Assembly (NCBI RefSeq): GCF_003576315.1
Contig: NZ_QWFZ01000020.1
Location: forward strand, 341,901-405,900
DNA from: Henriciella mobilis
GTDB lineage: Bacteria; Pseudomonadota; Alphaproteobacteria; Caulobacterales; Hyphomonadaceae
DNA length: 64,000 nucleotides
Reading direction: 5' to 3'
The notes beneath the pieces were generated by a model. The model saw only the letters and a list, made by a program, of their open reading frames with translations. It had not been told where the DNA came from and did not search any database. The position numbers and the translations under genes were made by a program. Of the stretch, positions 32,494-39,319 are shown one piece after another; within the stretch, counting starts at the first letter, position 1, and each line of letters begins with the position of its first letter.

Positions 32494-32845
32494 TGATCGG
32501 CCTGCCCTGAATGGTCCACGCGGCCTGTGCCGGGTCTTCCTCGATGGCCTGGACCGAATAGAGCTGCCCCCGGATCGTGATCTTGCTGTCGAGGTCTGGC
32601 GTGAGCGCCACATCCTTCTGCAGGATAATGAGCTTCACGTCGGTGGATGGGATGTTCGCCTGAGCGCGGGTATAGGCGCTGTACGCCTCGACCATGCCTT
32701 TTGCGGCGGCGGTCTGCGTGCTCTCGGCGAAGCCGCCCTTGCCGTCATCGGTGAGTGAGACTTTCGTGATCGTCGCATCCAGCAGGAGCGGCGCAAAGAC
32801 GCTGCCGAAGACCTCCTGCAGGTCGCCCCCGAGAAGACCGGCCAT
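32486..32845 (-). CDS. Head closure / head-tail joining protein
   Basis: This 119-aa beta-rich protein (LLLDATITKVSLTDDGKGGF, then DLDSKITIRGQLYSVQAIEE) has the look of phage head-closure proteins, and sits between DUF4054 and HK97 gp10-like genes. It overlaps both neighbours by one and eight bases. Family assignment rests on position and general pattern. Confidence 0.7.
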   Translation of the reverse strand: MAGLLGGDLQEVFGSVFAPLLLDATITKVSLTDDGKGGFAESTQTAAAKGMVEAYSAYTRAQANIPSTDVKLIILQKDVALTPDLDSKITIRGQLYSVQAIEEDPAQAAWTIQGRPING

Positions 32846-33219
32846 CAGCTGGAGCCTCCGAGCGCGACCACACCCGGCACGTTTCGCTTCAGGATCGCGA
32901 GAAAGCGCTGACCGTAGGTGGTGAGGTTGTACGTGCTGGACGAGCCAGACTGGCCGCTTTCGCGCTCCAGCTCCAGCGAGCCGAGCTTCAGCCGGCGGAA
33001 GCCTTGGAGCTGCGCCTCGCGTGTCGCGCCGAGACCGTCCAGCGTCATCTCATGGGCGGCGTGCAGGCTCTCGGCTTCCTGCCGATCGTCAGCGAGCCAT
33101 GTCGCATCGACGACGCGGCGCGCCCGGACCAGTGCCGCATTGATGACAGCATCATCGACAGCGTCAAAGGCCGGGAAACGCGCCTTGAAGGTGGTCGCAT
33201 CGGCGGCGGTGTAGGCCAT
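32845..33219 (-). CDS. Head-tail connector, DUF4054 family
   Basis: This 124-aa helical protein (AYTAADATTFKARFPAFDAV, WLADDRQEAESLHAAHEMTL, TTYGQRFLAIL) matches the DUF4054 connector pattern. It would bind the portal side of the neck. It starts four bases after the upstream gene's stop. Confidence 0.8.
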   Translation of the reverse strand: MAYTAADATTFKARFPAFDAVDDAVINAALVRARRVVDATWLADDRQEAESLHAAHEMTLDGLGATREAQLQGFRRLKLGSLELERESGQSGSSSTYNLTTYGQRFLAILKRNVPGVVALGGSS

Positions 33220-33222
33220 GGC

Positions 33223-33507
33223 CTATTCTTCCTCGCCGTCTTTCTTGGTGTCGGACTTGGGCTGGCCACCATTGCCGGAAGTCTTGGTGCTTCCGCTGTC
33301 CTTCGATGCGGACTTGCCGCCGGACTTGGAGTCCTTCGCTGGCGTTATGATCACATCGTCGCGCGCGAAAGCCTCGACTTGTTCCGGGGCGAACTCGTAT
33401 TCGCAATCGACGGTCTTCGTCTCGCCGCGCTTGACGACTTCCGTTCCGCCAAAAACCTTGAAGGCCTTGCCGAACGGGGAGTTGTTCTCGATCTCGTATT
33501 TGGGCAT
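33223..33507 (-). CDS. Small protein downstream of the capsid gene
   Basis: This 94-aa protein (MPKYEIENNSPFGKAFKVFG) has a short beta-rich N-terminal domain (residues 1-55) and a low-complexity Ser/Lys/Gly tail ending EEE. It lies on the far side of an inserted plus-strand HNH gene from the capsid gene. It may be a capsid-associated or neck protein; the family is unknown. Confidence 0.6.
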   Translation of the reverse strand: MPKYEIENNSPFGKAFKVFGGTEVVKRGETKTVDCEYEFAPEQVEAFARDDVIITPAKDSKSGGKSASKDSGSTKTSGNGGQPKSDTKKDGEEE

Positions 33508-33615
33508 TGGAGGATTTCCTTCATATAGAAAAATCGTCTATATTCAGGAACGAACCCGCCCGGCGCGCCAACGCCGGAACGGGCCCTGACCAAGCCAACC
33601 TGTAAGGAGGTTCGA

Positions 33616-34203
33616 ATGGCTGAATCCCGAATATGTTCTGTTGAGGGCTGCGACAAGCCTTTCCTCGCTCGCGGCTGGTGCGACAAGCACTACAGGCGCT
33701 GGCAAAGGCACGGCGACCCATTGGGCGGGCAACCGCCTCGCGGAACCACCATGCAGTGGCTGCTTGATCACGCCAATCACGGCGGCACAGATTGTCTTCT
33801 CTGGCCCTTCGCGCGCAACAAGAGCGGTTACGCCACGATCAGTCACCCAGACAGACCGGGCACAATGATCGCCTCCCGGATGATGTGCATCATCGCGCAT
33901 GGCGAGCCGTCTGATCCTTCAGACTATGCTTGTCACGATTGCAACAATGGTCACCTAGGATGCGTGAACCCCAAGCACCTGCGCTGGGATGACAACCGGG
34001 GAAACCAGATGGACCGCGTTGCTGCCGGAAACAGCAATCGCGGGTCTCGCCACGGCAACTCCAAACTCACTGAAAGCGACGTTCGCCAAATTCGAAAACT
34101 GGCAAAGTCGCTTACAAGACAGGAGATAGCGGAGCGCTTTGATGTCAGCGTCTCCGCTATCCACTTGATCATGCAAGGTCGCACGTGGGGATGGTTGAAG
34201 TGA
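33616..34203 (+). CDS. Free-standing HNH homing endonuclease
   Basis: This 195-aa protein is on the strand opposite all the head genes around it. It has an N-terminal zinc motif (CSVEGCDKPF, CDKHYRRW), an HNH core (CHDCNNGHLGCVNPKHLRWD) and a C-terminal helix-turn-helix (TESDVRQIRKLA, QEIAERFDVSVSAIHLI) typical of phage HNH homing enzymes. TAAGGAGG precedes ATG. It separates the capsid gene from the next late gene, so it is an insertion that spreads by cutting phages lacking it. Confidence 0.88.
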   Translation: MAESRICSVEGCDKPFLARGWCDKHYRRWQRHGDPLGGQPPRGTTMQWLLDHANHGGTDCLLWPFARNKSGYATISHPDRPGTMIASRMMCIIAHGEPSDPSDYACHDCNNGHLGCVNPKHLRWDDNRGNQMDRVAAGNSNRGSRHGNSKLTESDVRQIRKLAKSLTRQEIAERFDVSVSAIHLIMQGRTWGWLK

Positions 34204-34229
34204 GGCGAGCCTAAACCCGCCTCAGATCA

Positions 34230-35249
34230 TTAGATGTTCCCAACCGCCTTTCTGAGCGTGTTAGGGCGGACGCACATATAAAGCGGGTAGCTGTACTGTT
34301 CGCCACGGGTCCAAGCCTGACGATCGCGGTCAAGAACGTTGATCGCGTAGATGTCCTGGCCCAGCGTGTTGACGTACGGGCCGAACTCAGCCGGCGCCAT
34401 CGCCTTCTTGAAGACGCCGCTCGCCCCGACCGGGAAGAACTTCGCTTCGTTGGCAGCCACCGCAACCGTCGAATTGTCGTCGGTGCCGCGATAGTTGTGC
34501 CAGGTGATGCCGCCAAAGGTGAATGCGCTGAACGCCTTGTTCGAACGCAGGTCTTCGGCTGCCGCCCAGTTCTGGTAGGTCTTCTCGACAGTCGGATGCG
34601 AGATCAGATTGTCGTAGAACGTGTCACCGACGAGTGCATGCACGCTCGTCTGAGACGTGAATGCACCCTTCGAGGACCGGGCCATGGCGCGGGTGACCGC
34701 CTGACACTTTTCGCGAACCTTCGTCGTGCTCGTGGTGAGCGCGAAGTCGATGGCTGCGGCTTCGCTGACGCCGAACTCGGAGAAGTAGTCGTAGATCACC
34801 GTAGTGCCGTCAGCATCAAGCAGCTTGCCTTGGAGCGCACCGAGACGATGGTACTCGTGGGTGAGTTCCATGTCGTCGCGGACGCGGGACATGCGACGCA
34901 GGTATTCAGCCTGCACCTGCATCAACTCGGTTTCGGACCCGAAGCCGCGAATACCCTGCACTTCCTCGGCATAGAGCGTGAAGCCCTTGGCGAGGCGCGT
35001 GGTCTTCAGCGGAACCGCGCTGCGGTTGTCCTTGACCAGTTCTTCCGGCGGAGCGCCGGTCGGAGAGGACGGGATCAGCGAGAGTGTGCCCTCGCGCTCG
35101 TCCACGAAGACGGTGCGGGTGCGAACCGGCATGTCTTCGAAGATGCCCAGCTCACCGAGCAGTTGCGGTTTGTAGTCGGTTTTCTCAACAGCGCCGGTCA
35201 GCGAAGTCATGCTGAACGCAGAGCTGTTGAACACATCCATGGATGCCAT
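34230..35249 (-). CDS. Major capsid protein, phage capsid E family
   Basis: This 339-aa protein is the main head subunit: MDVFNSSAFSMTSLTGAVEK, PVRTRTVFVDEREGTLSLIP, AEEVQGIRGFGSET and QYSYPLYMCVRPNTLRKAVG match the capsid-E (GpE-like HK97-fold) group. Its length is typical. GAAGGATA precedes the ATG 35249. It follows the decoration protein gene and precedes an inserted HNH gene, so its transcript runs antisense to that gene. Confidence 0.9.
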   Translation of the reverse strand: MASMDVFNSSAFSMTSLTGAVEKTDYKPQLLGELGIFEDMPVRTRTVFVDEREGTLSLIPSSPTGAPPEELVKDNRSAVPLKTTRLAKGFTLYAEEVQGIRGFGSETELMQVQAEYLRRMSRVRDDMELTHEYHRLGALQGKLLDADGTTVIYDYFSEFGVSEAAAIDFALTTSTTKVREKCQAVTRAMARSSKGAFTSQTSVHALVGDTFYDNLISHPTVEKTYQNWAAAEDLRSNKAFSAFTFGGITWHNYRGTDDNSTVAVAANEAKFFPVGASGVFKKAMAPAEFGPYVNTLGQDIYAINVLDRDRQAWTRGEQYSYPLYMCVRPNTLRKAVGNI

Positions 35250-35304
35250 GATGAAAGTATCCTTCTATGGGAAAGACGCGCTTCTCAGCGGGCCAATAGT
35301 GGTG

Positions 35305-35682
35305 CTAGCGGACGATGATGCCCTTGGTGGCAAGCGCCGCGTTGGCGGTTGCCTTGGCTGCGTCGTCGGCTCCATCCACATAGGTGAGATGAGCGCCAAC
35401 GACTTCGGCATCACGTTCGATCAGGGTGACAACGCGATCGACGGCCGATCCGCTGTCGTTCACGAGCGTCTCGTAGAGAAGCGCCTGGTTCTCCAGATCA
35501 CCAGAGGCGAAGCTGAAGTCCGGATTGACGTACTTCTCGGCAGACGTGTCGTAACCGAGGATGGTGCCGGCCGCGAGCGTGGTATTCGCCGGGACAACAA
35601 CCGTGGCGGTGCCACGAGAGCGATAGTTGTTCGCTTCCGAGACGAGGAATTGCGCGTTACGAGCGCCTTCGGTAAGTGCCAT
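35305..35682 (-). CDS. Head decoration protein (lambda D-like)
   Basis: This 125-aa protein matches the head decoration family: LVSEANNYRSRGTATVVVPA, AAGTILGYDT, ASGDLENQALLYE. It binds capsid three-fold sites after expansion and stabilises the head. It lies between the scaffold/protease gene and the capsid gene, the same order as lambda Nu3-D-E. Confidence 0.88.
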   Translation of the reverse strand: MALTEGARNAQFLVSEANNYRSRGTATVVVPANTTLAAGTILGYDTSAEKYVNPDFSFASGDLENQALLYETLVNDSGSAVDRVVTLIERDAEVVGAHLTYVDGADDAAKATANAALATKGIIVR

Positions 35683-35685
35683 GGG

Positions 35686-36222
35686 TTATGCTCCCTTCTT
35701 GGCGTTGACGCCCGCACGGGCAAACACGTCATCACCCCAGTCGGAGAGAACGACGACTTTCGAATCTTGGATGCCATCAGACAGAGGATTGCGAGGTTTC
35801 GCGTCGGCGGTGAGGTGGTCGAACAGACCGGCGACATAGTCGTCGGACTTGTCTTTCACCTTCTCGTCACCGAGCTTGGCGGCAACGGCCTGCTTCTTCA
35901 GGTCCGCATTCGAGACGTTATCCGTCTTCAGGCTCGGCGCGATGGCCTTCACCTTGGCGACGATATCCGCGCGATCGGCGACCATCTGGTCGAGCTTCGC
36001 GTCGTCGAACTGCTTCGACTTCAGATCCTCGATCTCGGCGTCTTTCTTGCCGAGTTCGGTGTCCTTGTCGGCCAGCGCCTTCGCGTGGTCCGCCTTGGCA
36101 TCGGACAGGGCTTTCTGAGCCGTGTCGCGGTCGCTGATTAGCTTCTTGATGGCCTGGGCGCCTTGATCAGTCGTGCTGACATTAAGGCCGTCGACCACCA
36201 CTGTTTGCAGATTGTCCGGCAT
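35686..36222 (-). CDS. Nested scaffold protein from an internal start
   Basis: ATG 36222 (MPDNLQTVVVDGLNVSTTDQ) lies in frame inside the DUF2213 gene and has its own GAAAGGA eight bases upstream, the same Shine-Dalgarno module as the other late genes. The 178-aa product covers the Lys/Glu/Asp-rich coiled coil (TAQKALSDAKADHAKALADK) and C-terminus. This mirrors lambda Nu3 inside C. Confidence 0.7.
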   Translation of the reverse strand: MPDNLQTVVVDGLNVSTTDQGAQAIKKLISDRDTAQKALSDAKADHAKALADKDTELGKKDAEIEDLKSKQFDDAKLDQMVADRADIVAKVKAIAPSLKTDNVSNADLKKQAVAAKLGDEKVKDKSDDYVAGLFDHLTADAKPRNPLSDGIQDSKVVVLSDWGDDVFARAGVNAKKGA

Positions 36223-36807
36223 ATGCGGGTTCCTTTCGTCTGCTTTCGGGGTGACGGGGCTGGCGCCCCAATTCGCATCATCTCCGATGCGAGCTCGTGA
36301 GCCCGCCCTGGCCTTGTCGACCACGGCGAGGTGATTGATCCTGATGCCGCGCTGAACGGCGTCGTATTCCTGCCCCTCCGGCGAGGTGCCCGGTGTCCAA
36401 TCGAGCTGACACGAATATCCAGCTGAGAGTTCGCGTTTGCCGTCCTCGACAGCCTTGATCGCGGCCGCATCCTTGAGAATGAGCGGCAGCATGATCCACT
36501 CGCCGTCCTGCTTGGCAGCGGTCGAGACCTCGCCGGCGGCCAAACGCTTCCAGTTATCGCCGGTCACAGCCTCGGATGGGTGATCGATCGTGACCGGCGC
36601 ATGGCTGAAGCTCTGCAGGCTGTCCTGAGCAAACACCTCTTCCGGCGGGCGATAGACGCGCACGGTCTCCATGTCGGCCTTGCCGACTTCGGAGCCGCGG
36701 TACAGTTGAATCCCCGTCCGAACACTTCGCGCCTCGGCAATCAGGTAGCCGTCTTCAGTGCGCCGCGTCCCCGAGATCGGGGCGGCGTCGGTGAACTTGG
36801 TTGTCAT
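35686..36807 (-). CDS. DUF2213 prohead protease/scaffold fusion
   Basis: This 373-aa protein has an N-terminal DUF2213 domain (residues 1-190: MTTKFTDAAPISGTRRTEDG, VRVYRPPEEVF, HAPVTIDHPSE, AGYSCQLDWTPGTSPEG), which is a candidate prohead protease, and a C-terminal coiled-coil scaffold part (about residues 220-270). A strong internal start at residue 196 produces a shorter scaffold. It follows the sugar-modification cassette by three bases. Confidence 0.85.
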   Translation of the reverse strand: MTTKFTDAAPISGTRRTEDGYLIAEARSVRTGIQLYRGSEVGKADMETVRVYRPPEEVFAQDSLQSFSHAPVTIDHPSEAVTGDNWKRLAAGEVSTAAKQDGEWIMLPLILKDAAAIKAVEDGKRELSAGYSCQLDWTPGTSPEGQEYDAVQRGIRINHLAVVDKARAGSRARIGDDANWGASPVTPKADERNPHMPDNLQTVVVDGLNVSTTDQGAQAIKKLISDRDTAQKALSDAKADHAKALADKDTELGKKDAEIEDLKSKQFDDAKLDQMVADRADIVAKVKAIAPSLKTDNVSNADLKKQAVAAKLGDEKVKDKSDDYVAGLFDHLTADAKPRNPLSDGIQDSKVVVLSDWGDDVFARAGVNAKKGA

Positions 36808-36810
36808 GGA

Positions 36811-37464
36811 TTATCTCCAGTGCTGGTCGACCCAGCCTTCTTCGATCTCGTGCGGCTTTTCCTTGCCGTGAAAATACACGATCCGCGCGCCCCCCAGCCC
36901 GTTCGGCTTGACGTGGCACTTGTAGCTCAGCACCTGCCCCGGAAAGAGCGTGTCCAGTACGTCCGGGTTCTGCCGGCGTATCCACTCCATGTCGTTCTGG
37001 CCGCGCCAGCGCTCATAAACATGGGCGTGTCCGGCCGGGACCAGGGCGACCCCGTTGCACACCCGCGTGGGCCGGTATGGATCGAGCGGCACGGCGATGC
37101 GCTCTGCGGTGAAGCAGTATTCGGCCAGCGCATCGCAATTGCCGGTGACGATCGTATCCAGCCCCACGAGGATCATCGGCCGGTTCAGCCGGTATGGCTC
37201 TATGCAGTCGCCATAGCCCGGCGTCCGGTTGGTCATCAGCCTTTGCGTGATCGGCTCCTCGAAGTCGCGCTCCCGGTCAGTGAAACAGACGAACTCGAAG
37301 GGTATAGTCAGGTTGCGGGCGAAGCCGCGATAGAGCTTTTCGGCCCAGCTTTCGTCATAGGCCTGGCTGAAGCTCTTGCTGTTCTGATTGCTGTCCCAAA
37401 GGAGGGTCGCGACGACGAGATCAGGCCGCAAAGCGTACCCGCCTGTTCTGCCGGCTGATTTCAT
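36811..37464 (-). CDS. Glycosyltransferase-like protein
   Basis: This 217-aa protein looks like a GT-A fold nucleotide-sugar transferase: [10 protein letters not shown] at the N-terminus, [10 protein letters not shown], and [12 protein letters not shown] with the acidic pair needed for metal binding, then [11 protein letters not shown]. It would add a sugar to a surface or virion component. It overlaps the acyltransferase gene by 44 bases, so the first residues may start later, but they are part of a three-gene cassette. Confidence 0.72.
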   Translation of the reverse strand: MKSAGRTGGYALRPDLVVATLLWDSNQNSKSFSQAYDESWAEKLYRGFARNLTIPFEFVCFTDRERDFEEPITQRLMTNRTPGYGDCIEPYRLNRPMILVGLDTIVTGNCDALAEYCFTAERIAVPLDPYRPTRVCNGVALVPAGHAHVYERWRGQNDMEWIRRQNPDVLDTLFPGQVLSYKCHVKPNGLGGARIVYFHGKEKPHEIEEGWVDQHWR

Positions 37465-37954
37465 CTTCCATTGTGATCGGCCGCATTTCTCCGTGCTTCA
37501 TCCAGACATGGCAGGCGGGCACATCCTTGGACACCACGGACCCTGCGCCGATCATGGCCCCGACACCGATCCGGACACCCGGCAGGATGACGCTATTTGC
37601 TCCGATGCTTGCATCAGGCTCGATGATGATGGCCGGGCGATCCTTGTAGGCCGACACATTGAACCCGGTCTTGCCAGCGCGCGGCCAGCCATCGTTGCAC
37701 AGCGTGCAGTTAGGTCCGATGAAGACCCGGCTGCCTATTTGAAAGCCCGGACCAGCGGCGAGATTATGGGCGATGACGGTTTCGTCACCGACCGTTGACC
37801 CGTCGATACAGGCCCCGCTCGCGATCGAGCAGTCCGCTCCGATCACAGCGCCCCGGATCACCGAAGCAAATTGCCAGATGCGGGTGCGCGCTCCGACCGT
37901 CGCCCCCTCCACCAATGCCATAGGATGGATGAAGGCGTCGGGGTGGATGCTCAT
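37421..37954 (-). CDS. Hexapeptide-repeat acyltransferase
   Basis: This 177-aa protein is a left-handed parallel beta-helix: hexapeptide repeats run from [17 protein letters not shown] to [20 protein letters not shown] and [13 protein letters not shown]. The C-terminal DVPACHVWM gives the usual cap. Such enzymes acetylate amino sugars. It overlaps both cassette neighbours and sits between the DUF115-like and glycosyltransferase genes. Confidence 0.88.
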   Translation of the reverse strand: MSIHPDAFIHPMALVEGATVGARTRIWQFASVIRGAVIGADCSIASGACIDGSTVGDETVIAHNLAAGPGFQIGSRVFIGPNCTLCNDGWPRAGKTGFNVSAYKDRPAIIIEPDASIGANSVILPGVRIGVGAMIGAGSVVSKDVPACHVWMKHGEMRPITMEDEISRQNRRVRFAA

Positions 37955-38535
37955 TGCGGGTGCGTCTCCAGCGAGGGGAAGCAGCGAAGGGCCGAATTTG
38001 GCGTAGCGTTGAACACCTCGACCTTCCCCTCCAGCCGAACCGCCATTCCCTCGATCGAGGGAATAAAGTCGGCCTCGTACTTGTTCACCGGCGTCTTCAC
38101 GCGGTGGTCATCGTGATAGTTGCCCGGCCTCATGTCGAAGCCGTGCAGGATGATGCGGCTCGCGCCCATAAGATAAGCGAGGTTCAGCGCCATGGCGCCA
38201 CCACACTCGCCAGCCAGCTTCTTCGGATCTTCACTCAGCGTCCCGAACTTGTCGTGTTGCAGCTCGATGACCGGCCATGGCAGCGTCCAGCCGCGCGGCT
38301 CCTGGAACTGGCGGATGACGCGGTATTTCGACCGGTTCAGATGCAGCCGCTCCCGGTTCCAGTCGAACCAGCGCCGGTCCATGACAAAAAGGACGTCAGC
38401 ATCGGGGAAGACATCGAGCCCCGCATTGTTCACCGCGATCACCGGATCAGAGCCGAGGGTGCGGATATCGAGATCGTTGATTGAGGGTCCGCCGCCGAGG
38501 ATGTGAATTTGCTTTCCACGGAATGCGTCGATCAT
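37951..38535 (-). CDS. DUF115/MptE-like or sialyltransferase-like sugar enzyme
   Basis: This 194-aa protein begins [20 protein letters not shown], a nucleotide-binding loop seen in DUF115/MptE-like and CMP-sialyl transferase folds, then [21 protein letters not shown] and [15 protein letters not shown]. It probably handles a sugar nucleotide. It is translationally coupled (ATGA) to the acyltransferase and forms the first gene of the cassette. Confidence 0.75.
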   Translation of the reverse strand: MIDAFRGKQIHILGGGPSINDLDIRTLGSDPVIAVNNAGLDVFPDADVLFVMDRRWFDWNRERLHLNRSKYRVIRQFQEPRGWTLPWPVIELQHDKFGTLSEDPKKLAGECGGAMALNLAYLMGASRIILHGFDMRPGNYHDDHRVKTPVNKYEADFIPSIEGMAVRLEGKVEVFNATPNSALRCFPSLETHPQ

Positions 38536-38804
38536 CGCTTTTCGTCTACCGCCTCAAGGTAGGCCTTGTGCGCCGCGCGCGCCATTCGTCGCCACTTGGC
38601 CAGCGCCGTCATTGCATCGACTTCGCCGTTCCTGTCGGCTGCGATAACCAGCGCCTCGAACCCGTCACCGCCGGACGCCGTGAAGATTGCCGCCGCCATC
38701 CGGTCGATGATCTCATTCATGGAGAGGCCAGACTCGCCCTCCTTGGTGATCATCAGCTTTGAAATACGCTCAAGCAGGTCGTCTGAAAATTCCGATTTCG
38801 CCAT
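38532..38804 (-). CDS. Small helical late protein
   Basis: This 90-aa helical protein (MAKSEFSDDLLERISKLMIT) has no known motif. It overlaps the start of the sugar-enzyme cassette by four bases and is 4 bases from the upstream 91-aa gene, so it is part of the head operon. Function unknown. Confidence 0.6.
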   Translation of the reverse strand: MAKSEFSDDLLERISKLMITKEGESGLSMNEIIDRMAAAIFTASGGDGFEALVIAADRNGEVDAMTALAKWRRMARAAHKAYLEAVDEKR

Positions 38805-38808
38805 GTCT

Positions 38809-39084
38809 TTACCTTACCCACCCCAGCACACCCGGCGCGATACTGATGGTCAGCCCGCCCTTGCCGTCGAACTGGACGCTGCCCGCCTCAGAGGCAGTGA
38901 AAATGGGCTCGCGCGGTAAGCGCTGCGCCACATGCGCCGCAACCGCCCGGATGTCGAAGCTGCCCTCCAGAGAGACCGACGAGAAGTCATCGGCCTCGAC
39001 CATCATGAGGCGCGGGGCCTCGCCTTGCGAGCACTGGGCTTCCAGCGCGTCCATCAGGAGCGCCGTCATGTCTTCGGGTTTCAT
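38809..39084 (-). CDS. Small late protein
   Basis: This 91-aa protein (MKPEDMTALLMDALEAQCSQ) has ATG 39084 with CCCGAAAGGG upstream. The C-terminal half is beta-like (SVQFDGKGGLTISIAPGV). Nothing identifies it. It may be a scaffold helper or DNA-stabilising protein by position. Confidence 0.6.
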   Translation of the reverse strand: MKPEDMTALLMDALEAQCSQGEAPRLMMVEADDFSSVSLEGSFDIRAVAAHVAQRLPREPIFTASEAGSVQFDGKGGLTISIAPGVLGWVR

Positions 39085-39100
39085 GGTGTCCCTTTCGGGG

Positions 39101-39319
39101 CTAGACGAACACGCCTTCCGGCACGTCATCAGCATCGATTGCGCCGACCGATTCCAGTTCGCGCGCCGTCAGTTGCTTGCCGCGCTTCACCGCGGCATCA
39201 AGAAGACGGTTCAGTTCAGGCCGATCATTGACCATGATCGTAACGATCCCGTGCTCCGGAAATCGCTGGTTGTAGACATCGAGGCTGGTTGGCTGTGGCG
39301 GCTTGTCGAAAATGGACAT
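39101..39319 (-). CDS. Small late protein
   Basis: This 72-aa protein (MSIFDKPPQPTSLDVYNQRF) starts directly at the end of the MuF gene (one-base overlap) and is probably coupled to it. It has a short mixed sequence with a VKRGKQLTARELE helix. Function unknown. Confidence 0.6.
   Translation of the reverse strand: MSIFDKPPQPTSLDVYNQRFPEHGIVTIMVNDRPELNRLLDAAVKRGKQLTARELESVGAIDADDVPEGVFV

Noticed and set aside
34497..35318. Open frame antisense to the major capsid gene
   Set aside because: The sequence has no fold-like pattern and the capsid gene is secure.
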